Assembly (NCBI GenBank): GCA_963576725.1
Contig: OY755246.1
Coordinates: 74,765,467-74,829,466 of the forward strand
Length of the DNA: 64,000 nucleotides
Reading direction: 5' to 3'
Source of the DNA: Azorinus chamasolen
Lineage: Eukaryota; Mollusca; Bivalvia; Cardiida; Solecurtidae
Shown one piece after another: positions 33,500 to 43,210 of the stretch. The notes below the pieces were generated by a model. The model was not told the origin of the DNA. It worked only from the letters and a program-made list of their open reading frames with translations, and made no database searches. The translations under genes were made by a program, and so were the position numbers. The first letter of the stretch is position 1, and each line of letters begins with the position of its first letter.

Positions 33500-34795
33500 T
33501 ACAATACCCTTCTCCACATAGAACGATACAAGTGCAAACTTCATAATTATTTTAATAGTATACAATAAATTAGTTTGATAAATAAATAACAATATGTTAA
33601 ACATGTATATATTTTTATAAATATGATCAAAACAAAAGGGCCATAATTACTCTATAATGTTCATCTGAATACCACCAGTCAGTTGTTATATTAATCCTAA
33701 TCCTGCCGTAACAGTACGATATTAACTGTTATCCTATTACGCCCTACCTACTGTATTTTTACTATATTTAACCGCAATTATTAACAATTATCCTATCGTA
33801 ATTTTACAGTATTAGCCTTCATCATATTAACACTTATCCTATCGTAGTTATCGTATTAATTTGTTTGGTAATAAATACTTTATTTCATCTGTATTCTATT
33901 CAATATACTATGATTGTTACAATGTATGATCATTAGATGAAAAAATAAGTTTTATGAGAGAATTGAAGAAGAAGTACACAGCCAATAGGAAAGTGTGACT
34001 GGACGTAAGAAAATATTTGACAGCAGTACAGTACACTGAATGACAGACACTGTTTAATTAAAATGTTTCCATTTAATATCGTTGATGTCCAGTTTATCCC
34101 TGATCTGTGCTATTTATTTTTTGAATGCTTAATACTTTCTAAATAGATTGAAGCAGTGACACTATTTGGAATTATTCGCATTATATAGTTTGTATATACA
34201 TGCATTGGAGGTTTCTACAGTTATCTATTGTTGATGCAAATGTATTTGTATACACAATTTGTCAAATAGATCCCAGTATCGTTTTTCCCTATATTTTGTA
34301 TATATGTATATAAGTTTTCAAAATGTCAATGTTGTTGGTGGTGGTTATATAAACATTATCTGGGTTTTTTTACTTCTAATACTCAGACAAAATAGCTCTA
34401 TGCCGCTGTGTTGCATCACTTATCGTTTGTAAGTTTGCTTTTGCATTCGTTAGGGATATTTGACTTGAGTTGGTTGATCAATATTATACATGTAGGTCTA
34501 GTTGTACAGTTTCTATCATGGCCAACTCTTCTGTTCGTATGCCATTATACAATTCAGCTAGTGAATATTCATGATGCGGTTACTTCTTACACCAGTATCC
34601 ATCAGGATTTGTCTCATTTACTAATTATTTACCCATTTTGACCCAACATTTTCAAATTAAACTCTTCCAAATCGCTTTAACCTTTAATCTGCTGAATAAT
34701 TAAAGCTGCTTCCCCACCTTCTGAATATTGTATACACAAAATAAATATATCAACATTTATCGATAAAGAAAACAATTTTTATGACAAACAGTGCA
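33500..34795. other. Unassigned AT-rich DNA
   Basis: No gene recognised. At 33690-33860 there is a faint repetition of ATCCTAT(C/T)..GTA...ATTAAC. The 77-codon plus frame at 34408 has hydrophobic stretches but no supporting context. Confidence 0.4.
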
Positions 34796-35120
34796 AACCA
34801 TGATTAAATGACTCCTCGATTCTTACACTGCTTGCAAACCATGATTAAATGACTCCTCGACTCTACACTGCTTGCAAACCATGATTAAATGATTCCTCGA
34901 CTCTACACTGCTTGCAAACCATGATTAAATGACTCCTCGATTCTTACACTGCTTGCAAACCATGATTAAATGACTCCTCGACTCTACACTGCTTGCAAAC
35001 CATGATTAAATGACTCCTCGACTCTACACTGCTTGCAAACCATGATTAAATGACTCCTCGACGCTACACTGCTTGCAAACCATGATTAAATGACTCCCCG
35101 ACTCTACACTGTTTGCAAAG
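34796..35120. repeat. 40/41-bp tandem array, about 8 copies
   Basis: Unit AAACCATGATTAAATGACTC then CTCGACTCTACACTGCTTGC. Two units carry ATTCTTACACTG instead of ACTCTACACTG (41 bp). The TCTACACTGYTTGCAAA end is the same as one arm of the dispersed hairpin family, so this array probably grew from a copy of it. Confidence 0.95.
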
Positions 35121-35759
35121 ATCTCATATACATGTATATTTAGTTCCCAGGCATTAAGGGTTAATGAACAAAATTACATTGAACTGCCGAGGATTTTCAG
35201 CAAAATGTATCTAAACAGATATATACCGGTAGTACTGATTGATAAAGCAAATAGTGCAAACCCAGTTGTGTTTGTATAGGAACCACCAGGTCCGTATCTA
35301 CACTGTTTGCTTACGTCAATTTGGGAGACATTACGTTTGCTAATCGTTCTATCAAAGTACATTTAGTTTCAAGAAAATAGCATGGAAACATCCTATTAAA
35401 AGAATCCATCTCAACTGATAAGAAAGTAATGGTTGTTTAATCAAAGTTCTGTTGGAGACCAGTCGCCTGGAGATGAGATTTATCAGTACTAAACATAAAA
35501 CGATAGGAAATGTGCAATTTGTGCAAGTGACCTGAATATATTGATTATTTCCGAACAAGCATCATTTCCAGTTCAACTTTGCCAATTACGCTCGTAAATT
35601 GGCCGCTTAGTAAAGAAATGCGGACGCTTTTACCGTCGTTAACTCCCTTCCTCATGAATAATCACGTGAGAAATAATGAATGCATGGATATTAATTGGAT
35701 GACTTTTTTAACGGAATTATAAATAAGGGAATATTTGACGATGGCAAAATTGTCGAATC
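35121..35759. other. Unassigned DNA; hairpin fragments
   Basis: Around 35245-35310 AGTGCAAACCCAGTTG and ACCAGGTCCGTATCTACACTGTTTGC form another decayed hairpin copy. At 35580-35602 GCCAATTACGCTCGTAAATTGGC is a short perfect-stem palindrome. Nothing else. Confidence 0.45.
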
Positions 35760-35835
35760 AGATCTATATTATAGGCAAACAGAGCGAACCCTGATCTGAC
35801 GGTTCCGTCTTATCTGGGTCTACTAAACATAGCAC
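35760..35835. repeat. Hairpin repeat family member
   Basis: GGCAAACAGAGCGAACCCTG followed by ATCTGACGGTTCCGTCTTATC and TGGGTCTACT: a short compact copy with TCTGACGG..CCGTCTTA pairing. Confidence 0.6.
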
Positions 35836-36169
35836 AAGAGGTGTCTCTATAGGGAAATGGGTTAATGAACCATCTCACTCATGTTATGCATGGTTATAAG
35901 TTTGTTTAGCACAGAAGTAGAATGCTTGGTGTTTTATGAACATCGGAGAGGAAAAAGAAAATATGTGTTTTAGTAAGGACAGACATAGTTTAACCACTCG
36001 GTCCAGACAAATGATTGGCCTATAGCACGTTAAAAACTGTCGAACATGAAATAAGAAACATTTGCCTACATCTTATATATCGTACGGTGTATACATTGTA
36101 CCTTTAACCCATGACCTCATAGGCTATTTTAGATACTTTGAATAAATCTACCGAAAAAAGGTAAAGGTG
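35836..36169. other. Unassigned DNA
   Basis: No feature seen. Confidence 0.35.
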
Positions 36170-36475
36170 AGGTTTATAGTCTGGAACTATATTCAAATGT
36201 ACATATTCTCCCGACTTCACAATTTACCCCCTGATCACTGGGTTATAAGTCGGTCATTAACATTCGGCGCCCAGGGCAGCCATGGCACATTGCCTTTTTT
36301 CCCTCACGGGTACCCATTAATACACCTGGGTGGAGAGGGGCAAATGTGAGATGCATTTTTGGCTCAGAAAAAGTCTGATAGTCCGATCGCAGGATTCGAA
36401 CCGGGGACCCTTCGCTCCCAATTCTAACTTCCTATCACTGGACCACCACTTCCACATTAAAAGGAGCATTAACTA
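36170..36475 (-). mobile_element. tRNA-derived SINE
   Basis: Minus strand. The head at 36455-36385 has an A-box TGGTCCAGTGAT and a B-box GGTTCGAATCC (36391-36401). The body contains CACCCAGGTGTATTAATGGG, GTACCCGTGAGGGAAAA and ATGTGCCATGGCTGCCCTGG. This head-plus-body order is that of a Pol III SINE. It is diverged, and the target duplication is not clear. Confidence 0.75.
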
Positions 36476-36499
36476 GAGAAAAGGACAATTTTAGAATTT

Positions 36500-36605
36500 T
36501 GTAGTTTGAAACCATTGTGATATTTATCACAATGGTTTCACAATTTGAAAGTGACTTTTACAGAGTCGTCAAAAACCGTCAATATGAAGGAATGGGTTAA
36601 ACCAT
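36500..36605 (+). repeat. Dispersed repeat fragment, copy 2, with a perfect palindrome
   Basis: GAAACCATTGTGATA (about 36509) pairs perfectly with TATCACAATGGTTTC across a two-base loop. The following AAAGTGACTTTTACAGAG, CGTCAATATGAA and AATGGGTTAAA match 11735-11800. Confidence 0.7.
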
Positions 36606-36854
36606 GTATTATCAGAATATTTTCGTACTCAGTTACATTAATATTTGATCCCTTTTGAGTACCGTTGTATGAAAATAAACCTTTAGACTTTGCAAACAGT
36701 GTATAACCTGATCTGGTTCTGCATTATTGTCACCCATCTATTCTGTTTTGCTGACTTTTGATACACATTAAAGAAGCTGATACGATTTCGTGTTTTTAAA
36801 CCTAAACCTTATAGCCTAAATGGTGTTTGTCGTATAACGGGACTCCTTTATATC
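36606..36854. other. Unassigned; hairpin fragment at 36690-36720
   Basis: GACTTTGCAAACAGTGTATAACC then TGATCTGGTTCTGC is again part of the hairpin family. Nothing else seen. Confidence 0.45.
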
Positions 36855-36992
36855 TACGTTCAGACAGGGTGGACACACTTTAGTCCGTGATCTGCTATGT
36901 ACGTTCAGACAGGGTGGACACACTTCAGTCCGTGATATGCTATGTACGTTCAGACAGGGTGGACACACTTCAGTACGTGATCTGCTATGTGC
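36855..36992. repeat. 45-bp tandem repeat, 3 copies
   Basis: TACGTTCAGACAGGGTGGAC starts at 36855, 36900 and 36945. Confidence 0.95.
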
Positions 36993-37160
36993 AACCCAAT
37001 AATTTATTTAAAGATAAACACCAGCAAACTATGTCCACTCGACATAGTAAATTCTGAAGGAGGTCAAGTGTTTGATTTATTAATGTGAAAGAAAATAACA
37101 AAAAATAACAAAAATAACACGTGCATTCTAGAGGTATAACCGTAGAATCATAAGAAATAA

Positions 37161-37452
37161 TTAATTCTTGTATAATAGCTAAATCTAAAACCGTGTTCAT
37201 TCTTGTATAATAGCTAAATAAATCTAAAACTGTGTTAATTCTTGTATAATAGCTAAATCTAACACCGTGTTAATTATTGTATAATAGCTAAATCTAACAC
37301 CGTGTTAAGTATTGTATAATAGCTAGATCTAACACTGTGTTAATTATTGTATAATAGCTAAATCTAAAACAGTGTTAATTATTGTATAATAGCTAAATCT
37401 AACACCGTGTTAATTATTGTATAATAGCTAAATCTAAAACCGTGTTAATTAT
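37161..37452. repeat. 35-bp tandem array, left part
   Basis: Unit GTATAATAGCTAAATCTAAC then ACCGTGTTAATTATT. Starts at 37279 and 37314 give a 35-bp period. The array is interrupted at 37453 by the 1.6-kb element and resumes at 39080. Confidence 0.95.
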
Positions 37453-37950
37453 GGCTTTCGGAGCCATATAGCAGTCGGTCTCTTTACGGCAACGAGTTCA
37501 CTTGTCTAGTGAACATGCGCAAGACAAAATAGTTTTCTTCAAGTCTGCACTAGTTTGGTTGTAAAATGTTCATTCATTTGTTTACTCTTCACGTATTTAA
37601 TAATAATTCGCTGTGTAAGATAATTACTACTAATCTACACAAAGATAAACTTTTTAAAAGTCTTGAAAAAGCCTATATAGCATTCTACGACGTATAGATA
37701 CAGATACAGATACAGAAGTTTAATAAACTCCAAAGAAGACGCGAACGAATATTTTTACCGTAGTTTTCGCAACACCTTGGTGTTCTAAAGCAGAAGGAAT
37801 ATAGCCGAGGTTTCCGATTGCATTTTATACACATTCGTAACTGATTAGCATATAGACCTACATCTTCAGCCAATCAAACTGCCTTTTGCGTCGCATTCGG
37901 TCATTTCCGTTTGACCCGTACTCAACGCATCGAACAGCGTGTTTTGACTA

Positions 37951-38182
37951 TGGCACCCAACCTCAGCACAAGTCTAAGACTTACAAGCACTAAAACCGTA
38001 AAAACACGGGGTTCTATTGGCTTATCAAAGTAAGTATTAACCATAGAATGTTTTCAACACATATTCAATCAAATTATATTCCAGCGTCAATAACAACTGT
38101 GAAAATAGAGCCTCTTCTATGTATCGTGTAACCGCCGAGTCGCCGACACTGTCGTTTGCTCAAGACGTTTGTGTCGTGTAAA
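37951..38182 (+). other. Possible captured mini-gene with a ~57-bp intron
   Basis: ATGGCACCCAACCTCAGC opens a frame (MAPNLSTSLRLTSTKTVKTR...) ending at TCAAA/GTAAGTATT, a textbook donor. ATTATATTCCAG at about 38083 is a good acceptor, and joining keeps an open frame (VNNNCENRASSMYRVTAESP...) to TAA at about 38180, about 60 residues in all. I recognise no family. It sits only in copy 2 of the element. This could be chance. Confidence 0.2.
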
Positions 38183-38643
38183 AGCGAAAGTAGGTAGCAA
38201 TTTGTTGAAATGTCTTTCCCAGATTACAACTCTACTTCAGACTGTAGTTCTGAATTTGAGTTTCATCAGGTTCCAAACAACTACCGTAACTGTATGTACA
38301 TGTATGGATCTACTTAGTAATTAAAAATAAAAAAACAGTCTACCTTCAATTTGTAAGCAGACTACATTTATTCAAAATAAACGAGTGCTGACCATGGAAA
38401 AATAAATGTTATGTGTAAGAATTAGTTGAACAAATATAACTTTGATGTTGTGCTTCAGTTTTTGCATCAGCTTTAGACATGAAATCATATTAATTGGCCC
38501 TTTACTTCATGAATATTCATGTAAGAAATAATGACATCATGAATATAAGTAAGATATTCTTTTGGCCATAGTAGAAACTAGAAGCATGTCTATATATAAA
38601 CAGCAGATCATGAGATGGCTCCTTTTGTTTCAGTCTGTCATAT

Positions 38644-38981
38644 TTTTATGCCCCAATCAATTTATTTTATTTATTTTTTATTTATTTATTTATTTTTTTA
38701 TTATTATTTTTTTTTGGGGGGGGGGGGGTGATTTTGCGCTGTTTGTTTGTTTGGCTCAAACTTTAATGTTGGCAATAACTTTGTAGCCATTGCACATACA
38801 TACTTCAAACCTGGCATGTCTGTGCAACTTACAGAGGCGAACATTTTTATTTATTTTTGGGGGGTGGGGTGGGGGCTTATTAAAATCAAGGTCATATAAC
38901 AGTTAAATGTCACATTACGGGTCAAATTTATATTATATTGGTCACAATCAGGGGCATAGTGTTTCACAAAAATGTGTTGTT
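38644..38981 (-). mobile_element. Nested small HINE/pearl-like element (in copy 2)
   Basis: Same parts as 18926-19212: TTATGCCCC end, TTTGTTTGTTTGGC, ACTTTAATGTTGGCAATAAC, CAAGGTCATATAAC, and GGGGCATAGTGTTTCACAAA then GTTGTT. Confidence 0.65.
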
Positions 38982-39079
38982 ATTAATACTTTTATCAATT
39001 TCAAGACGTTATTGTTATTAACTCCCCCAATTTCTCCCCTTATCAAACCCGAAAGCCATTATGGCCATTCAGGCTTTTG

Positions 39080-39150
39080 ATTATTGTATAATAGCTAAAT
39101 CTAACACCGTGTTAATTATTGTATAACAGCTAAATCTAACACCGTCAACA
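39080..39150. repeat. 35-bp tandem array, right part
   Basis: Two more 35-bp monomers (GTATAATAGCTAAATCTAAC.., GTATAACAGCTAAATCTAAC..) after the element insertion. Confidence 0.95.
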
Positions 39151-40594
39151 TTGGCTCTTCGCGGGAAAATGAGGTCGTCACTAATCGAGTGTCTGTGCGA
39201 AAAGGAGATGTATACATTGTTTAGATATAAACATACTAACACAGTCAAGTTTTAAAGACCATTTTAATGTTTATAATGAATTTGTATATTACAGTAAATG
39301 GCACTATAAATGTAGCTGGTGTATCATTGTGAATGACAAACGAGATAGGTGTAGTTAATAGAAAACCCCGCTACATAAACAACACCATAAATCAATGTGC
39401 CAAAGTAATTAATTATTTACGGAAGATTAATAAGGTCATCTCGAGTTACGTCTTGTTTGTTTCCTATAAATAATAACACAACGATTGTATTCACAGAAAC
39501 ATTCAGATACGAATGCCTTTAGATGGAGAAAATATGTTCGTTTTAAATACTTACAAACAAATAAACGCATATGCAAATCTGTTCTCCCCAGAATTTAACG
39601 TTCTTTCCTCTTTAACATTATCTGTCATTTAATTCACCGAAATAGGCCCCACTTAACTGTTCTTTAATAGCTGCGTTTCGATCGCAAATACTGAAAATAG
39701 TAAACCAATATGTGTAAGGCCCCACTTTCAGTGTGTGTTGTAGTATATGTGTTGATATGAAAATCGAGCAAACATAAGAACTTTTTTTTGTCTGAATACA
39801 TGATATCATGTCTGTAGCGAGACAATTATTTGTTGAACAATATCGATTGAAACAAGAAACCTCAGTAATTGAATGCGTGCTTGTGTTTAACATTCATTCG
39901 TTGCTATATTGTTATTTGCATTTCTGAACATTAAAACGTGACGTTCAGTATTCATTTGAATTTATCGTTATAGATGCATCGATTTTTTGAACTTCTGAAC
40001 TCGTAGATCGTTCATTGTCATCAAAGGACCGTGTAACATAACTTTGCAGCTAAATAACTACATGCAATCCGTATAGTATAAGATATGAGACCTCACGGAG
40101 ACTTGCAAATATAGATCACACAGGGTTTTTATCAACTTTGATCAATCGTGTACCATACGCTAACACATGAATTTGAATAAAACAACCCTTATGTTAAAGT
40201 GAGTGTAAAAAAGTGTAAGACCAGACCAGGCATACGTGTATATGGCTGTACACATATGCCATAGTTCATCTAATAGCACACGATGCATGAGTAAGAATGT
40301 GCATGTATCCAATCGTGACCTTTTTCATAGATATGCAATTAAAGCACGAGCTACCATAATAAGGGAAATGTGAATGTCATCTAGACGGAATACACCTTTG
40401 ACTAAATGTATCATTATGACAAATAGTTTTGATTTCTACGACCACGAATGGACAAATTCATATCATAATCAAGAATATTATATAACGTTGACACGCAGTT
40501 TACAAGCGTTAACAATATGTACTGTCCCATTTAAAGTGGTACGAAATTGGAACAATCGCGATAGTTGTAGATACACTTTCAGCATGTAATAACA
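39151..40594. other. Unassigned, apparently low-copy DNA
   Basis: No tandem repeat and no recognised element. A good acceptor-like TTTACTATTTTCAG lies on the minus strand near 39685, followed by about 28 open codons. Frames at 39618-39893 (minus) and 40374-40589 (plus) have no other support. Confidence 0.4.
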
Positions 40595-40805
40595 ATTTCA
40601 TAAAGTTCATTCTCACCTTTTCTATTGCAAGTATCCGATTTGTATTTCCGCAACTATATGAAAAACCCATAGCCGCCCGGTGCTTGACTTCGCTGCCTTT
40701 ATCACTTGCTTTTAAGAATTCGAATGAAAGCCAAGACACGAATAAAGCGCCGTAAGACTGATCAATAACAAACCAGAAAGAACTGAGCGAGGAGGCGATT
40801 CTCAT
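40595..40805 (-). CDS. Candidate first coding exon (weak)
   Basis: On the minus strand an ATG at 40805 opens MRIASSLSSFWFVIDQSYGA, then LFVSWLSFEFLKASDKGSEV and KHRAAMGFSYSCGNTNRILA, ending IEK at AAAAG/GTGAGAATG, a good donor, phase 0. The first ~27 residues are fairly hydrophobic and could be a signal peptide or anchor. GC content is higher than the surroundings. No partner exon is proven. The minus-strand exons at 15.9-17.1 kb are in a compatible phase, but 23 kb away. Confidence 0.3.
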
Positions 40806-40984
40806 TTGTCATAAATGAGTCATAAATATTGGCTCAATCGCCGCAAACACTGGAGTCGCATCCGCAGTCTATAATAGTTTACAAGATACACACATAAGCT
40901 GTCCTAGTTTTCAGAGTACATAAGCCGCACCAAGAGATCAGATACTTTACTAACAGTGTACAGCTTTAGCAACATTAGCGCAGA

Positions 40985-41110
40985 ACTCTTTTGCTGGTCA
41001 TGCTGTACACTATATAACAATTAATAACACACTTAGTGGCGGCCCTGGCTGTACAACACGTAACAATTCACATCACACACACAGTGGCGGCTCTAGCTGT
41101 ACACTCGTGT
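40985..41110. repeat. Mega-array block 1 (48-bp monomers), left of the insertion
   Basis: Diverged monomers GCTGTACACTATATAACAAT, TAATAACACAC.. AGTGGCGGC. The array continues at 42019 after an inserted inverted-repeat complex. Confidence 0.85.
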
Positions 41111-42018
41111 CTAGGTCACACATTCACGGGTCACCTCACCGGTTCCACTACGGATTAAATCTCACGGATGACCACGGAAATGCCAATTTCCGTAGTGCGA
41201 TACGGATGCACACGATGGTGTGACAACGGGCTTTGATGGTCACACATTCACGGATTTGACGCCGGATTAGCTACGGATACGATCCGGGATCATTTGTGGC
41301 AATCTGTGCTGGTCCGTGGTTTTCCGTATTTTAGCCATGGTCATACGTAGTAGTACTTGTATATTCGTGACAATTTTTGTACATCAAGCGTAGTACATCT
41401 TTACTAAACAGTATTGGAACGTACTGATCCGTTTTAGTCCGTACTAAAATCGTATTAATCCGTACTTATTACAGTGCACATGCCTTGACAGGTGTCGTCC
41501 CGTATTAAACCGTGTCATTTCCGTATCAAACCGTGTCATTTCCGTATTAAACCGTGTCGTACCGTAACAATCCGTACTACTCGTGACCCACTCCTGTATT
41601 ATCTTAGTCAAAAACCGTAGTCACACCGTTGTGTTCATCCGTATCGGACTACGGAAATTGGCATTTCCGGTGCCATCCGTGAGATTTAATCCGTAGAGCA
41701 ATCAGCGAAGCGATCCGTGAATGTGTGACCTAGGCATTAATACGGAACGACACGTGTCAGGGCGTGTGCACTGCGAATAAACAACGGGAAAACACGGATG
41801 TAATACGGTTGTTGATCCGTGGTCAAAATTTATCACGGATATACAATAACTACTGCGTATAGCTACGGCTAAAATACAGAAAGCTATGGATATACAAGTA
41901 CTACTACGTATGGCGACGGCTAAAATACGGACAGCTATGGACCAATACAGATTGCCACGAATGATGCCGGATCGTATCCGTAGTCAGTCCGGCGTAAAAT
42001 CCGTGAATGTGTGACCTA
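41111..42018. mobile_element. Interleaved inverted-repeat (foldback) complex
   Basis: Four arm ends carry the same terminus CTAGGTCACACATTCACGG: left at 41111 (L1) and 41239 (L2), and inverted at 41733 (R1) and 42018 (R2). L1 (41111-41235) pairs with R1 (41605-41733) through TACGGATTAAATCTCACGGA and GGAAATGCCAATTTCCGTAG. L2 (41239-41512) pairs with R2 (41736-42018) through CTACGGATACGATCCGG, CGTAGTAGTACTTGTATAT and a terminal GACAGGTGTCGT.CCGTATTA part. The order L1-L2-R1-R2 is interleaved, not nested. An 18-bp tandem AAACCGTGTCATTTCCGT lies at 41507-41565. No ORF. Confidence 0.85.
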
Positions 42019-42730
42019 GGCATATGTAACAACTAACAACATACACTCAGTGGCGGCTCTGACTGTACAACACGTAACAATTAACAGCACATACTCAGTG
42101 GGTGCTCTTGCTGTACACTATATAACAATTAATAACACACGCTCAGCGGCTGCTCTGGCTGTACACTATATAACAATTAATAACACATACTCAGTGGATG
42201 CTCTTGCTGTACACTATATAACAATTAATAACACACGCTCAGCGGCTGCTCTTGCTGTACACTATATAACAATTAATAACACACGCTCAGTGGCTGCTCT
42301 GGCTGTACACTACATAACAATTAATAACACACACTCAGTGGCTGCTCTGGCTGTACACTACATAACAAATAATAACACACACTCAGTGGCTGCTCTGGCT
42401 GTACACTATATAACAATTAATAACACACACTCAGTGGCTGCTCTGGCTGTACACTACATAACAATTAATAACACACACTCAGTGGCTGCTCTGGGCTTGA
42501 CACTACATAACAACTAATAACACACACTCAGTGACTGCTCTGGCTGTACACTATATAACAATAAATAACACATACTCAGTGACTGCTCTGGCTGTACATT
42601 ATATAACAATTAATAACACACACTCAGTAGCTGCTCTGGCTGTACACTATATAACAATTAATAACACACGCCCAGTGGCTGCTCTGGCTGTACAATGTAT
42701 ATTGATTAATAACGCACGACCACTTATCGA
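42019..42730 (+). repeat. Mega-array block 2, 48-bp monomers, about 15 copies
   Basis: Unit GTGGCTGCTCTGGCTGTACA then CTATATAACAATTAATAACA and CACACTCA. It reads AALAVHYITINNTHSV in one frame, so 93-155 codon frames appear; they are repeat artefacts. Confidence 0.95.
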
Positions 42731-43210
42731 TGGCTTGTCTGGGTATACACTGAGTGGCAAGTATGTACACTATATTGTAATTATCTGCACATACCCGCTG
42801 GCTGATACGTGACTGTACACTTTATTGTAACTATCTGCACATACCCGCTGGCTGATACGTGATTGTACACTTTATTGTAACTATCTGCACATACCCGCTT
42901 ACTGATACGTGATTGTACACTTTATTGTAACTATCTGCACATACCCGCTGGCTGATACGTGATTGTACACTTTATTGTAACTATCTGCACATACCCGCTG
43001 ACTGATACGTGATTGTATACTTTATTGTAATTATCTGTACATACCCGCTGACTGATACGTGATTGTACACTTTATTGTAACTATCTGCACATACCCGCTG
43101 ACTGATGCGTGATTGTGCACTATATTGTAATTATCTGCACATACCCGCTGGCTGATACGTGATTGTGCACTATATTGTAATTATCTGCACATACCCGCTG
43201 ACTGATATGG
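42731..43210. repeat. Mega-array block 3, 50-bp monomers, about 9 copies
   Basis: TGTACACTTTATTGTAACTA followed by TCTGCACATACCCGC and TGGCTGATACGTGAT, an exact 50-bp unit related to the 48-bp one through TGTACACT.TAT. Confidence 0.95.

Larger units (their letters stand above)
37451..39079. mobile_element. ~1.63-kb non-autonomous element, copy 2, inserted in a 35-bp array
   Basis: The left end ATGGCTTTCGG interrupts a 35-bp monomer. The right border CAGGCTTTTGA is followed at once by TTATTGTATAATAGC, the rest of that monomer, so the insertion limits are firm and a 4-5 bp ATTAT/TTAT duplication is implied. The inverted partner CCGAAAGCCAT lies about 20-30 bp from the right end. The terminal ~420 and ~500 bp match copy 1 (17778-19334). 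The core, 37925-38550, does not. The core holds a possible small two-exon ORF (37951-38180) and a 35-codon frame MSFPDYNSTSDCSSEFEFHQ from 38213. A G-run of 12 near 38716 and a nested HINE-like element are inside. Confidence 0.85.

Noticed and set aside
33013..33568. MKRQTTFIQGLLER repeat protein
   Set aside because: 42-bp array open on both strands, without gene context.
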